From: Zea mays
Lineage: Eukaryota > Streptophyta > Magnoliopsida > Poales > Poaceae
DNA length: 64,000 nucleotides
Reading direction: 5' to 3'
Assembly (NCBI RefSeq): GCF_902167145.1
Contig: NC_050098.1
Location: 135,172,207 to 135,236,206 of the forward strand
Below, piece after piece: positions 33,701-46,321 of this stretch. How positions within the stretch are numbered: the first letter of the stretch is position 1; each line of letters starts with the position of its first letter. Under the pieces are notes generated by a model. That model made no database searches and had not been told where the DNA came from. It worked only from the letters and a program-made list of their open reading frames with translations. A program made the position numbers and the translations under genes.

Positions 33701-35347
33701 AGATGGTTAGAGTTGATCAAAGACTATGAGTTGGAGATTCATTACCATCCAGGTAAAGCGAACGTAGTGGCAGATGCTTTGAGCAGAAAGAGTCAAGTCA
33801 ATCTGATGATCGCTCGTCCGATGCCTTATGAGTTGGCCAAAGAGTTCGACAGGTTGAGTCTCGGATTTCTAAATAATTCGCGAGGAGTCACAGTTGAGTT
33901 GGAACCTACCCTGGAGCGGGAAATCAAAGAAGCACAGAAGAATGATGAGAAGATCAGTGAGATCCGACGACTGATTCTAGATGGCAGAGGCAAAGATTTT
34001 CGAGAAGATGCAGAAGGTGTGGTATGGTTCAAAGACCGCTTGTGCGTTCCCAATGTCCAGTCTATTCGGGAGTTGATCCTCAAGGAAGCTCATGAGACAG
34101 CTTATTCGATTCACCCCGGAAGTGAGAAAATGTATCAAGATCTGAAGAAGAAATTCTGGTGGTACAGAATGAAGAGGGAAATCTCAGAGCATGTGGCTAT
34201 GTGCGATAGTTGTCGAAGGATCAAGGCAGAGCACCAGAGACCAGCTGGATTGTTGCAACCGTTGCGAATCCCTCAGTGGAAATGGGATGCAATCGGTATG
34301 GATTTCATAGTCGGATTGCCTCGCACTCGAGCCGGCTACGATTCCATTTGGGTAGTAGTGGACCGTTTGACCAAGTCAGCCTACTTCATACCTGTCAAGA
34401 CCAACTACAACAGTGCAGTATTGGCAGAGTTGTACATGTCTCGGATCGTCTGTCTTCACGGTGTGCCAAAGAAGATAGTGTCAGACAGAGGAACGCAGTT
34501 CACCTCTCATTTCTGGCAGCAGTTGCATGAAGCCTTGGGCACACATCTGAATTTCAGTTCAGCTTATCACCCGCAGACAGATGGTCAGACCGAAAGAACC
34601 AATCAAATTCTTGAAGACATGTTGAGAGCCTGTGCGTTGCAAGATCAGTCCGAATGGGACAAGCGATTGCCTTATGCAGAGTTCTCCTATAACAACAGTT
34701 ACCAGGCCAGTTTGAAGATGTCACCATTTCAAGCGCTCTATGGAAGGAGTTGTAGAACTCCGTTGCAATGGGATCAGCCTGGAGAAAAGCAGGTGTTTGG
34801 GCCAGACATTTTGCTTGAAGCTGAAGAGAACATCAGGATGGTCCGAGAGAATCTGAAGATAGCGCAATCAAGGCAGCGAAGCTATGCAGACACAAGAAGA
34901 AGAGAGCTGAGTTTCGAAGTCGGAGACTTCGTCTATCTGAAAGTGTCACCGATCAGAGGAGTCAGAAGGTTCGGAGTCAAAGGCAAGCTAGCACCCCGCT
35001 ACATTGGCCCGTACCAGATTCTCGCAAGGCGTGGAGAAGTGGCCTATCAGCTCAGTCTCCTAGAGAATTTGTCTGCTGTGCATGATGTCTTTCATGTGTC
35101 TCAGTTGAAGAAGTGCTTGCGTGTGCCGGAAGAGCAGTTGCCAGTGGAAGGTCTTGAAGTCCAAGAGGACTTGACCTACACAGAGAAACCACCGCAAATC
35201 CTTGAGACCGCAGACAGAGTCACCCGAAGGAAGACCATCAGAATGTGCAAGGTCAAATGGAACCATCACTCTGAGGAAGAAGCAACCTGGGAGCGTGAAG
35301 ATGATCTGATGGCTAAATACCCAGAGCTCTTTGCTAGCCAACCCTGA
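30797..35347 (+). pseudogene. gag-pol: B gag-pol polyprotein (chromovirus), three in-frame TAGs
   Basis: One frame of 1516 codons. Gag core ('MDAEDWLRTVERELHTAQC', then 'FRGSFHQYHVPAG'), zinc knuckle 'CFHCGEQGHWVMQC' (residues about 342-355), protease 'LFDTGATHSF' (Asp 423), reverse transcriptase 'FIDDILVYS' (first Asp 741), RNase H '[13 protein letters not shown]' (Asp 888), integrase HHCC finger (about 1098-1138) and catalytic 'GMDFIVGLP' (Asp 1169), 'SDRGTQF' and '[11 protein letters not shown]'. A chromodomain with '[12 protein letters not shown]' lies at the end. The only breaks are TAG at 31190, 31730 and 32612, each where CAG (Gln) is expected. I chose ATG 30797 because the acceptor-like 'ctgcag' precedes it and 'MSENRRRGGRR' is a typical start. 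Confidence 0.92.
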
Positions 35348-35365
35348 ATCTCGAGGGCGAGATTC

Positions 35366-35383
35366 TTTTAAGGGGGATAGGTT
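35366..35383 (+). other. B polypurine tract
   Basis: 'ttttaagggggataggtt' immediately before the 3' LTR, the plus-strand priming site. Confidence 0.8.
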
Positions 35384-38338
35384 TGTAACGCCCTAAATTT
35401 GGGGGTAGAATTTTTCTTCTTTTCCCTCACCAAATTCAGGCGTTACCCTTTCCTTTTCCCTTTTCTCCTCGCTAAACCTTGATCTTTTACAAAGTTATAG
35501 CGGGATTCGGCTTGAGATCCCATGTAAAGCAAAACCCTAAAATACTTTATTTTGTGTGATGCACCATGCCGAACCATGCATACCTTTTGATTGTCTAAAA
35601 ATGTGAATGCATTCATCTAGAGGAAAATAGATTTTAGAAAAAAAGGGGAAAAACCTTTTCTTCTCTTCCCCCCCCCCTCCTTCCCCATTTTTGGCCCAGC
35701 TGCCCCCTCCCCATCGCGCCCGGCCCAGCCGCCCCTCCCCTCCCCCTCCCCCTCCCCTCCTCCCAAATTCTCTCTCTCCCCTCCCCTGCGGGCCCCGTCC
35801 GTCATTCTCTCTCCCTCTCTCCCTCTCCCCTACCCTAACTGCCGCCGCCGCCCTCTCCCTGCGTCGCCGCCGCCGCGCCGTCCTCCCCCGTGCGGTGAGC
35901 CCCCTCCCTCTCCCCTCCCCCTCCCTCCCTCTCCCCGGCGAGCCGCCCCGCGCCCGCCCCGCCCGGCCGCCCCGACGACCCACCCCGCCCCGCGCCCGGC
36001 CCCGCCCCGACCTCGCTCGGCCCCGGCGAGCCGCCCCCGCCCCTCCCTCGCGCCGCCCCCCGGTGAGCCGCCCCCGCCCCGCCCTCGCGCCCGCCCCGGC
36101 GAGTCGCCCCCGCCCCCGACCTCGCGCCGCCCCGACCGAGCCGCCCCGCGCCCCGGCCGCGCCACCCCGCCGTCGCCCCGGCCCGGCCGCGCCGCCCCGT
36201 CCGCGCCGCCCCCAGCCCCGCCGGCCCCCGGCTGCCCCGCCTCGACCCCGCGCCATCCCGGCCCCGCCCGTGCTTCGCCCCGCCCGTGCTCCGTGCTCGC
36301 CCGCCCGCTCCGGCGTGCCTTGCTCGCGTCGTGACGGCCCCAGCGCGGCCTCGAGCTCGGCCCAGCGTGCCTATGGCGCGCGGCCTTGAGCTCGGCTAGC
36401 GCGCGGCCCCGACGTGCGCACGGCTAGTTCCCGGCGTGTGCGTGCGGCCTTGCGCGCGTGCTCGCGTAGTGCGCAGTGCCTTGGCACGACCCGTCGTGCC
36501 TTCGTCTACCCCCCAAACATGCCCGTCTACCCCCCCCCCCCCCTTTATATTTTATGCATGCTAATCACAATTTTCATGTTAATAAGATAGGAGTCTCAAT
36601 TTAGAAATTGGTTACGTTAGTTAATTTGTATAGCTAATCGTCGATCTCATTTAATGTTAATCTACTAAAAGTGGTCACGTTTCCATTAGTGCATGTAGCT
36701 AATCCTTATTATTGGAGCTAAGTAGAACTAGAGCACGTAACGTTTAGTTATTCGTCTACCCGTAGTGCGCCTCGAGCATAAGCTTTAACCCCTGCGAGAC
36801 CTTTCCTCGTTTCTTTCTAACCATGGTAAATGCAATATCGCATGTCATATTCTATGCATGTTTAATCTACTTGTTCTCTTTTATGGTGTACTATTTGTTT
36901 CCTAATTTGAATGGATGGATGTATGTATGTTTGCACTCGCATAGAGAACGATCCGGTTGAAGAGCCCGAGGAACTAGCAGGAGAAGCCCCTGAGCAGCAG
37001 TCGATTGGTGGAGGCAAGTGTCCCTTGACCTATCTCTGTCCTATTCATTCTTTAATTCACCTCCCGCATTACACATTTATGCCTAAGGATTTACTAGCTT
37101 TGTTATCCATATCCTTGTTTACCTATTCGGGTTGGATTATTATTGTTTAGCTTTATGCTATTGCTCAACTATAATCAATGAACATGATGAGATTATCTAT
37201 GATACGTTGTTTTCCCCTCCTTTATTATGATGTTATTCTTGTGGCATTCAAGAGGGCTCGAGCGGTTTCTCGAGTGCCTCTCCGTAAGGACCTGTTCTTT
37301 GGATGACCGCCCGGGAAAACAGTGCAACCATGAGGGTGGAATGGGGTGCCCTTAGCTGAATAATTAGAGGATCCGGGGTGTAGTTCGCTTAGCCGTTGTG
37401 CCGTCAATGGGGCTCGGTGTATGCGGCTCGCTCTGCCAAGTTTGGGTTCGCCCCTTGGGGAGGAGTGTGGTGCATTTAGGAAACCTAACGGGCGGCTACA
37501 GCCCCGGGGAGTCTTTGTAAAGGCTATGTAGTGATGCCCTGCTGGGTCACCTTGGTAGTGATCAATGGAGAGTCATGATCTCTGGGCAGAAAGGGAATCA
37601 TGGCTTGTGGGTAAAGTGCACAACCTCTGCAGAGTGTTTGAAAACTGATATATCAGCCGTGCTCGCGGTTATGAGCGGCCAAGGGAGCTCCAGTGATTAG
37701 TGGTACTTGATCAGAGACATTTTGGTTTACAGGTGGCAATGTGATTGATGGTTCTGGTTATGACTATGGTACTGGTAAGTGGTATTCTTTCCGTTTGGAA
37801 AGGGTACATCGGGCTAATAACTTGGGTTAATGCTAAAACCTGGCTTTCTATTAGTAAATAATAATCTGACCAACTAAAAGCAACTGCTTGACTTATCCCC
37901 CACATAAAGCTAGTCCACTACAGCCAAACAGGATACTTGTTGAGTATGTTGATGTGTACTCACCCTTGCTCTACACACCAAACCCCCCCATCCCCAGGTT
38001 GTCAGCATTGCAACCACTGCTCAGGAGAAGATGAAGTTGTGGAAGGAGACTTCCAGGAGTTCCAAGACTACGACGAGTTCTAGGCGTGGGTTAGCGGCAA
38101 CCCCCAGTCGGCTGCCTGTGAAGACCGCGTTATCTACGTTTCTTTTCCGCACTTTGATTTATTGTAAAGACTATGTGGATGTCTCAGACATATGATGTAA
38201 TCGACTATTTCCCTTTTTAATACTATTTGAGCACTGTGTGATGATGTCCATGATTATGTAATTGCTGTGTACGTGAATTGCTGATCCTGGCACGTACATG
38301 GTTCGCATTCGGTTTGTCTTCTAAAACCGGGTGTGACA
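35384..38338 (+). repeat. B 3' LTR
   Basis: 2955 bp with the same ends as the 5' LTR. It has a run of about 13-14 C near 36530 and lacks most of the 176-bp segment seen at 27496-27671 in the 5' copy. By eye about 20 substitutions separate 37222-38338 from the 5' copy, mostly transitions. Confidence 0.9.
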
Positions 38339-39161
38339 GCTATAAAAGCCACCCAACTCCCATTCACATGATTCATTTATCTATATATCATACACAAGAG
38401 TTGGGTATTCACTCCTATCTACTAGAGCAACACTTCTATACACGTCAAAGCCTCACAAGTGCCACAAAAGAGAGATCAAGCAAGAAAGAGCTACTCGTGT
38501 GTGTTTAGCAATAGTGCCTTGTCAAAATCATTGAGACAAAGTGTGTGCTACCTCTTGTGGTCATTTGAGAATGGAGTTTTGACTCATATTCATTGTAAAG
38601 ATAGCAAGAGCCCCTTATCTTTATGGTTGGCCTTGTGAGTACTTCGGTCTTTTGTTGACAAAGAAGAAGGAACACTTGCTGTTCATGGTGACCGTTGGAG
38701 AGAGGTAAAGGGTTGAAAAAACTTGTTCTTTGTGGACTCCTCAACGGGGATTAGGTTCTTGGTGAACTGAACCTCAGTAAAACAAATCATCCGTGTCTCT
38801 TGTGTTTATTGCTTGTGATTTTTTGTCTTCTCCCTCTCTATGTTCTCTTGTGCTATTCTTTGTTGATATTACTTTGTGTTGCTTCAAGTTAAATTCTCAT
38901 ATATAGAGGTAACTCCTTGCAAGAAAGAACTTGTGTTGTTTCCCTTCTTAACTAAGTCTTCTTGCTCTTTTAGATATTTAGTTGTGTTGCTTTGAGTTTA
39001 TTATGCATTCTTTGGAAGCAACACTTTTGCAAGAATAGGACTTAGTTCTATACTCTGATTATTGTTCATCTTGTTCTAACTGCTAACTAGGGGATCAAGT
39101 GTTGTTTAAAGTTGTAAATTTTAGGTTTCGCCTATTCACCCCCCTCTAGGCGACTATCAAT

Positions 39162-39173
39162 TGGTATCGGAGC
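39162..39173 (+). other. C3 primer-binding site
   Basis: TGGTATCGGAGC two bases after the LTR end, complementary to the 3' end of initiator Met tRNA. It proves that the preceding LTR is a 5' LTR. Confidence 0.85.
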
Positions 39174-39274
39174 TAGGCACTTCATTTAGAATTTAACCAC
39201 TGATCATTGAATAGCTTCATTTGGTACTCATCTTGTGAGGGATAGATATCCCTTGGGTCCTCACGAACACTAAA

Positions 39275-39866
39275 TGTATCATGGGCCTCCTGACGGGCCT
39301 CTCACTGGTTTGTCCTGCGGGATGGGCCGACAGGTTATAATCAGGTCAGACGAATCTGATGCAAGAAGACATAGAGCGACATCCAAGTTATGTGCTACCG
39401 AAGCATTGATATCTCGGGCGATGCAGTTGCGAGCGCATAAAGAGCTAAGCATTCGATAATGACTCGGATGAGAAGGTGATCAAAGCTCCGGATATGTAGG
39501 GCTACAAGCCGTGACAAAAGAAGGAGATAAGTAGAGTAGATAGTGATCACTATTTGTAAAGAGATAACTCTCTAGTTGTGTGTATAAGGCTGAGGGGTAC
39601 CCCTACAAAATCATCTCATCTCACCCGCCCTCATCAACAACACCCGAGCAATCACAAAGCTCACTTGTAATCTTCATACTACAGAAACCAATACACAACT
39701 ACAACAAGTAGGTGTTACGCATTCCAAAGCGGCCCAAACCTGTATTAATCCTTGTGCGACATCGATGTGCTCCCACACGTACCATCGAGTCGCAGTCAAC
39801 GACTCCGTCCTACCCAAAAGCATCACATGGGTAACCTCGTGGTGCGTAGTCGGGTCAGAAACGACG
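39275..39866. other. Unclassified block inside C3, LTR-like in composition
   Basis: Bounded roughly by 'tgtatcatgggcctcc' and 'aacgacgacaca'. It is more GC-rich than its flanks and has a TATA-like 'tgtgtataaggc' and a CA end. It may be a solo LTR or other insertion, but I could not find a convincing TSD. The ORF 39274-39459 is short and unsupported. Confidence 0.35.
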
Positions 39867-40819
39867 ACACATCTTGCTTAGTGCTTAATGTGCTATCAAT
39901 AGATGTCTCTCTTATGTATGCACTAAATTAAAAGGAGAATTTAGGATAAGATATATGAAATTAATGATCTGCTTGATATTCGATAATAATGATTTGTTTA
40001 AAAAGGATCACTAGTTGTAGAATTCTCTCTTGTGCAAAATAATTCTATATATTGTCTTGAGCATATGACTTAAGTGACCAAGACTAAGGACAAAGCAAAA
40101 TGATGAGAGTATCTCCATGTAAAGGTACAAAAAGGGTAAATTGCTCCTTCATTTTCATACATGTACCTATTATCCCTCTTGTATGTATTGCATATTCTAA
40201 GTGTTAAAGAGGAAGAAGAAAGCAATGTCTATGCTTAACCCTGCTTCATACCCAGCTTAACCTCTCAAGATTTCATTCCTGCCTTGATGCAATTCTATTA
40301 GGTGTGGGCGAAGTAATATTTTTATCAAAGAGCTTAAATCTTAGCCTTGTAACGAGGATAAGCCACCTTTGTTTCAAAGGTGGAGGTTCCTTTAGTTTCT
40401 TTGAAATTGTAAGGGTTAATGCATCAAATATTTGTTAACATGCTTTCTTATAGAGCTTAAATTATATATCTTTTGATCAAGTATGTCTCTTTCAATTGGC
40501 ACTTGCTCTTTATTCATATTTTTGCTTGTCCAAGGGTTAATGTGTAGAACTTGCATCTTCGGGCTTCACAAGTCCTAAGTGCATTAATTTACGAGTATTT
40601 ATCACTTGTATGCACGAGTTTAGGGGAGCAATTCTCTACACCTTAAATCTTTGAGACTAATGTCTTTTCAAGTCTATTTTGTGCTTAGTCTCAAATTGAA
40701 AGGGAAATGGAGAGTCAAGAAAAGGGAGCACTTCCACTTCATATTCGTTTGGTATCAAACATCCTTGCTCAAACTCAAGTGCTTAAATTCCATATCCCAG
40801 TTGAACAGGCCATACAAAC

Positions 40820-43800
40820 TGTGGCAGAACCACCCGAATTATTCCAGCTTAAGTGCCTAAGTCACGCCTCAGGGGCCGTAACACACTTAAATTGGAATAA
40901 CCCGTCAGTCCCTCAGATCTAGTCTGATAGAGCCACTTAACCAGGATCAAATTCCACAGTCTCACTCGAAGGTGAGTCATAGAAGAAATACAATAAAACA
41001 GGAAACCTCAAATTAAGTGCTGAATTATTACATAGATCGGAGTTTTTGAGTAGCAAATAAGAGTTCACAAAATAAAGTGCAGCGGATAATCGATGTCGTC
41101 GGTATCGAGGAAATGGGCAAGGCCTAGCCCACTACTCCTCGTGCTCCTCTCCTGCCGGAGCAACATCCCACTCGACCGTCCAACCCGGTGGCAGGGTGGT
41201 AGGCCAAGTCACACAATCAACCATTTCCTGAATTGTACCTACAAAAATTATGCCACAAGCAAGGCTGAGTATACTAATACTCAGCTAGACTTAACCGGTG
41301 TGAGGAGTCTACTCCTCTACCTCTAGACTATGCAGCTGTTTGGCTGAGGGGTTTGGTTTGCCAAAAGCACTAGTTGTTTCTAAAATCAATTTTTAGCTTT
41401 TCAAATTTCTATCCTAATTAACTTAACTAGATTTGCTCCTTCTAAGCATACATGGTAACAAGCATTTAGTTCAATCAACAAATTATCTCATGTAACCTCA
41501 TTTCACTTCTTACTCGACGCAGTACAAGGGGTCAAGCAGTCTCATTAGCTGCAAGAAGCAGACGATTCGAATCGAGTTTTATCCTTGCAAGGTAAACCTA
41601 AACACACGGCATGTCAGGGTACTCCGACCCCACACATGACAACCGTCCCCATCGATTCCCCGTTCGCGTCCAGGCCTCACCGCCTTGGCATACAATGCTC
41701 CACTGACCCCGGCTGCCGCCGTGCAGTGACCGCACTTGTACCCACCATAGCTAGCATGGGAGACCCAGTCTCAGGTCGCATGAGGGATAAAGTCCGCGCC
41801 CGGCTTCACTCAGGTACTAGGTTTACCGGTTACCATTTTTCCCGGCATGTGCTTAGTACGTTCAAAAGCTTGACTCAGGTATCCACACATTAATCCTTAA
41901 TTCCTTTTAGTTGTCTCATGGTCAAGGCATCCTCCCTAGATCCAAGTCCATAGACCAACATAGATCCCGTTATCAAGATGAATACAATCAATTCCTGACC
42001 TCGTGCGAGTGCTAGAAAATTCACTCGACTTCTACCGAGATCCTGATTAGCAAGCAGCTACTCGACCTAGCATACTAGTATTCATCTCAAAAAGGAATCC
42101 TAAGTTCATGCAACTAGAGGTTTCAAGCAACTCCTACACTTAAGTGCACATTACAATCCTACAAGCATTAAGTGTAGTAAAGTAGCATATAATAATACGG
42201 TTATGCATATAAACCGGGGCTTGCCTTCAATTGCTGGGGCTACGGGGAGATCCTCAACAGCAGCCTCGGAAGCTTGCTCCTGGTCCTCCTCTTGGACAGA
42301 TCCTTGCTCGGGGATGAGCACGTACTCTCTGTCGGCAAGATTACAATCTAATGAATGCAATGCGTAAGATATATGCATGATATGATATGTGCTTTAGAAA
42401 TTACAACTTTTGACGGTGTATGATCTTCTTGAGTTAGACAAGGTTAAACTTCACTTATGTAAGACCTTTGGGTGGTATACTTGGTAAATTGGGTCAAACT
42501 TAGCTAAGGTAAGTGGTAGGTTTATTTTTGGGGTTCCACTGAATTCTTTTTAAGCCTTAGTGATAATTGATAAGAATTCAAGTTGGACTTATTGGGGTGA
42601 GGTTTATTTCTTCTTTCTTTTTCTTTTATTCTCTTTAATGTTTTGGAGTGGGTTTGAACTACAAGTTGCTTTAATAAAACTCCAAAAATTTTGCAAAAAT
42701 TACAGTGGCTTGTTACTGGTGTATAATTCTCTGTCTCAAAATTTGTGGATCAGAAAGTGAATAGTTTTCTCTGGACAAAATTACCAAGTTTTAGGGCAGA
42801 AAGGGTGCTTTGAACTACAACTATTAATTAAAAGTAGGTAATTCTCTAAAACTTATTTTTGCTGTCTTTTAGGTGCTATAACATGACTTGGCACAAAATT
42901 TTAGCCATTAATACCTATTAGTTATTTTACTAGGGTTTTCTCAAGTTTCTAGCCAAAGAGGTGCTTTCTACTACTACTACTATATTTGAAAAATATCAAA
43001 CAACAGATTTCTGATTTTTCTTAGCTTCTATTTTGCGCAAGAGCAATCATTTTGAAGTTTGGCATCTTTTTGCTTAAGGGAAGGGGTGGTATGCATTAAT
43101 TGGATTAAATGGCCTTTCTTATAAGATATTAGCAATAGGTATTATTTTGCATTATTTCAATGGGTTTGCATTTTTCTCTGGTGGTTTATCTCATCATTGA
43201 CTTAGCAAAATTTTGGTTGCCCACTTTGCATTATCATGGGTTACTTCATGATTTATTTGGAAAATGCCTTATTATCATGTTAGATTTATTCTCCCTACTT
43301 AAAATGATGGGCTGGGGTGTTTATTATTTTTGCAGTGGGGTTCTGGTGGTTATAAGTCCACTGAATTTTTATTATCAATTTTGGGTCTAGTTTTGTAATT
43401 CTAATAATTGATTTCCAGTTGGAATAATGCTAAATAAAACATTTTATTTTAAAACTGATCTGGACTAAAGGACTCTTTATTTTTCCTAGGTTCTCTGTTA
43501 CTTAAGCAAACTAGGAAAAATAATTTCACTCACTGTTCATTAATTTCTAATGCCTTTCTGATTTTTCCTATGTTTTGGGCAAAATAGCTTTAAATGGATA
43601 TCTACACTATATTCTTCAATACTGGGGTTCCTACTATTTTTAAATAGTGTCTAAAATAGGTTTGAATACCTACAAATTTTCTTAGGTTCAGCACAGAAGA
43701 AAAAATAATTTTCCTTAATTAAACAAGGTTTGGTCAGTTTCTGTTTTTAATTTTAAACTCTAAAAATTAGAACAGAAAGCATAGGGTTTATTATTTTTAA

Positions 43801-45516
43801 ATGATAGTTCATAATATTTAGGATCTAGCAAAATTAGTTTGAGAACTTTTGATTAAGAAATCATCAAGTTATGGATTTTCTAAGTTCTCTGGTTATTTAA
43901 AAAGATTAACAGAATTGCTTAAATGGAAAACTACTTTGCATTGGGGTCCCTGGCGGGTGTTTTAAGTTTTCCTCACGGATCAGTCCCTGGGCTACTATTC
44001 AAATGAGTCACTGACATTGCAGAAAACCCCCCGGGTTCTTCTAATCCTAACCCGAGGTCCTTCTCCTAACTTAAACAGTACCCGCGGCGGAAGAAAGGGC
44101 GGAGGGGCTTACCGGCGGCGAGATTGCTACGGTGAGGTGGTCGAGGATGCAGGGGAGGTCTCGGGGATCACAGCGATGTGCGGGTCACCGTCGGGGGTGG
44201 TCGGAGTCGGCCGGTCCACGTGCGCAGGCGGAGATGCTCGTCGGCGGCGAGGAGTCCGGTCTGCTCACGGCGCGATAGTTCAATCGAACGGGTCAGAGAG
44301 CTTCACCAGGGAACAAGGAAGGGGTGTGTGCGAGGAATTGAAGAATGGCTCACCGGAGAGCTTGGTCCACGCGCGCAAGCGGGCGACCGAAGTCCGGTGA
44401 AGTCGATCTCGGGCTTCCGGCGAAGTTCTGCCGGGTCCGAGGGCTTGGAAAGCTTCACGGGCCACTGGCGGAGCTAGCCGAAGCACTGGCTCGACTTGGG
44501 GGTGGCTGGAGTGGGCTGGCCACGGTGGCCGAGGCTCTGGCGGCAATGGCGGGCGGAAAAGAGCTCGCCGGAGCTAAGGAGGGGTGGCTGGCCGGTGATG
44601 GTGAGCGCAGGGTGAAGTGAGGCGCGCCGGGGAGGCTTTATAGGCACGGGCGAGTACGACCGAGGGCAAGGGCGCGCGGCGGACTTGACCGAACGCCGGG
44701 GCGAGCGCGTGCGCGGGTTGGGCGAGCGCCGGCGTGCCGACCAGGGTCGAACACGTGTGCCCGTGCGTTCTGCCCAAGTTCTAGCGCGTGTGGTCGCCCA
44801 TCCGAGCCTGCTCTCGCCTTGGTCAGTGCACAAAACCTCTTCTCCTCTCTACAAGCTACCGATCTTGTGTGGGGGTCATAGGATTTTGCCTACTGGTTGC
44901 AGAGATATGGAGCCCGGAAATCCGGTCTGTCTCCCTGCTCAAACCCGAGGCAAATCCAAGGTTTTGTCGTGTCTAGGGCTCGCGTCCCAATGCCATCTTC
45001 TGGCACACGACAGAGGGGTTAGTTAGGCACATTTTTGTTAATGGGGCCATTAGGATTCGAGTTAGGGATCAAGGTGAACACGCTTGATCTTTGGCTCAAG
45101 GTCTGAAATTCAGAATTCTGAAATTCAGAATTCCCCATTGAGTCCCCACATGAGAAGCTTGTTTTGGGGTTTTATTTGAGTTATTTTGGCCAAGCTTCCT
45201 CAACCTTTCTTGTTGCTTAATGAATATACTTCAATGTTTATAATTAGCCCAAGCCATGATTTTAAATTTTCAATACCCTTTTCCCCATTTTCTTGAATTT
45301 TGCTCATAGGGCTCACTTAGGGTTTTTATTAGGGTTGCAACATTATTACCTTTTTGAAAGACTCATTTGTTTTGATCATGATACTTTTAAGTATAGGCCT
45401 GGTGGATTCTTCATTCTTAAGTCAATTTGATGCTCATGCTCAATTTGGTTCACATAAAATGATGGTTCTTGGTTTAGCACTTTGAGAGAAACCCTAGGTG
45501 ACACTGGGGTGTCACA
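40820..45516 (-). repeat. D 3' LTR
   Basis: 4697 bp, a long LTR even for this clade. The minus strand starts 'tgtgacaccccagtg' and ends 'ggttctgccaca'. A TATA box (TATAAAG) is at 44642-44636 on the minus strand, followed by a GC-rich leader (44630-44050). The rest (42400-44000) is AT-rich and featureless. The small ORFs in the GC-rich part overlap in several frames on both strands and are not genes. Confidence 0.88.
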
Positions 45517-45534
45517 GCCTTCCCCCCTTAAAGG
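45517..45534 (-). other. D polypurine tract
   Basis: Minus strand 'cctttaaggggggaaggc' next to the 3' LTR start, the same type as in A and B. Confidence 0.8.
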
Positions 45535-45725
45535 AATCTCTTCCCGAGATTCGGGCCAGAGTCCTCCCGGGGTGAAGCGAAGGGTGAGACTTAAAGGAAG
45601 TGGGTGATTATTGTTATTATTAGGGCAAAACTGCTCTTCGAATGTCATTCTCTTTGCAACTTCAGAAGTGTCAGGGACCATAATTAGGGGTACCCCTAAG
45701 ACTCCTAATCTCAGTTGGTAACCCC

Positions 45726-46321
45726 TGTTGGGACTATGCTTCGTCGCCGAAGGTCTTGTAGGAAAAAACAGCTTCGGCTGAAGCTGTCCGCATGTGATGA
45801 CCGAAGGTTCCTCTTCACGAAGCTTCGGAATTACAAACCGACATAAAAGTAGAATGACCTTTTAGTCCATAAATGTTTGAGTCGCTGTTGTAATCCCTTA
45901 TGAGGGGCATAATTGTAATTCCTCACAGGCTGTGTCCCGTGTCTATAAATAGTGAATGGCATTCCTTTACTGTTCACGCATTCCTGTAATAGTGATCGCA
46001 CCATTCGGGAATCAACCTTTTGCCAAGGCAGAGGTATTATTGTATCCAATGCTTAAATATATTAAATAGATATAATATGAAAGTAATGTTGTTCGTTTAT
46101 AATTTATTCACCTTTGACGCTTCATATTTTGTATTACTTTATTCAATCTGTTAGAATTCAATTACGAAGATTTAACCTTCGTAATCATATTGTCTTTAAC
46201 CTTCGTCCAAAGTTCATTAGTCCTTAAGGGAATAATGCTTCGTTGGACGAAGGGCATTAACATTTAACATTTTATGTTGCCTTGTTCTTGATTCATAGCA
46301 TTTGAGAACAAGTCCCCAACA
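45726..46321 (+). repeat. E 5' LTR
   Basis: 596 bp from 'tgttgggactatgcttcg' to 'gaacaagtccccaaca'. The TATA box TATAAATA is within 'gtgtctataaatagtg' (45944-45951). The last part resembles Z's LTR end, supporting common lineage. Confidence 0.93.

Larger units (their letters stand above)
25962..38338 (+). mobile_element. Element B: complete Tekay-clade chromovirus
   Basis: A 12.4-kb Ty3/gypsy element with TSD gctat (25957-25961 and 38339-38343). The order is 5' LTR, PBS, extra ORF, gag-pol, polypurine tract, 3' LTR. Integrase after reverse transcriptase makes it gypsy, and the C-terminal chromodomain makes it a chromovirus. Gag-pol is broken only by three TAG codons. LTR divergence by eye is about 1.8 percent over the last 1.1 kb, plus a 170-bp length difference, so it is not recent. 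Confidence 0.92.
25155..39159 (+). repeat. 5' LTR of C3 (25155-25961 + 38344-39159)
   Basis: Left part aligns by eye with C2's LTR start ('aaagggaaatggcc'). Palindrome-like modules 'ggaccgtccgg' (about 25655), 'cggaccatccggg', 'cagaccgtccg' and 'cggaccgtcc' follow. The right part ends 'ctctaggcgactatca'. B entered between 'gctat' and 'aaaagcc', that is, inside the TATA box, and duplicated gctat (25957-25961 and 38339-38343). Rejoined length is about 1623 bp. Confidence 0.78.
25155..40819 (+). mobile_element. Sirevirus-like element C3, split by B, interrupted by D, lacking gag-pol
   Basis: The 5' LTR is in two pieces (25155-25961 and 38344-39159), separated by B. A PBS (39162) and about 1.65 kb of internal sequence follow, up to D at 40820. 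The last part (about 40440-40800) resembles the 3' UTR of C1: 'cacaagtcc', 'ttgagactaa' and 'attgaaagggaaa' occur in the same order. No gag or pol is present, so this is a deletion derivative or a non-autonomous family. The TG start appears mutated ('caaaagggaaatggcc'). Confidence 0.7.

Noticed and set aside
38278..38744. ORFs spanning B's 3' LTR end and C3's LTR
   Set aside because: They cross an insertion junction and have no domain.
44017..44833. Overlapping ORFs of 67-127 aa in a GC-rich region
   Set aside because: They lie in the leader of D's 3' LTR, on both strands, with no domain.
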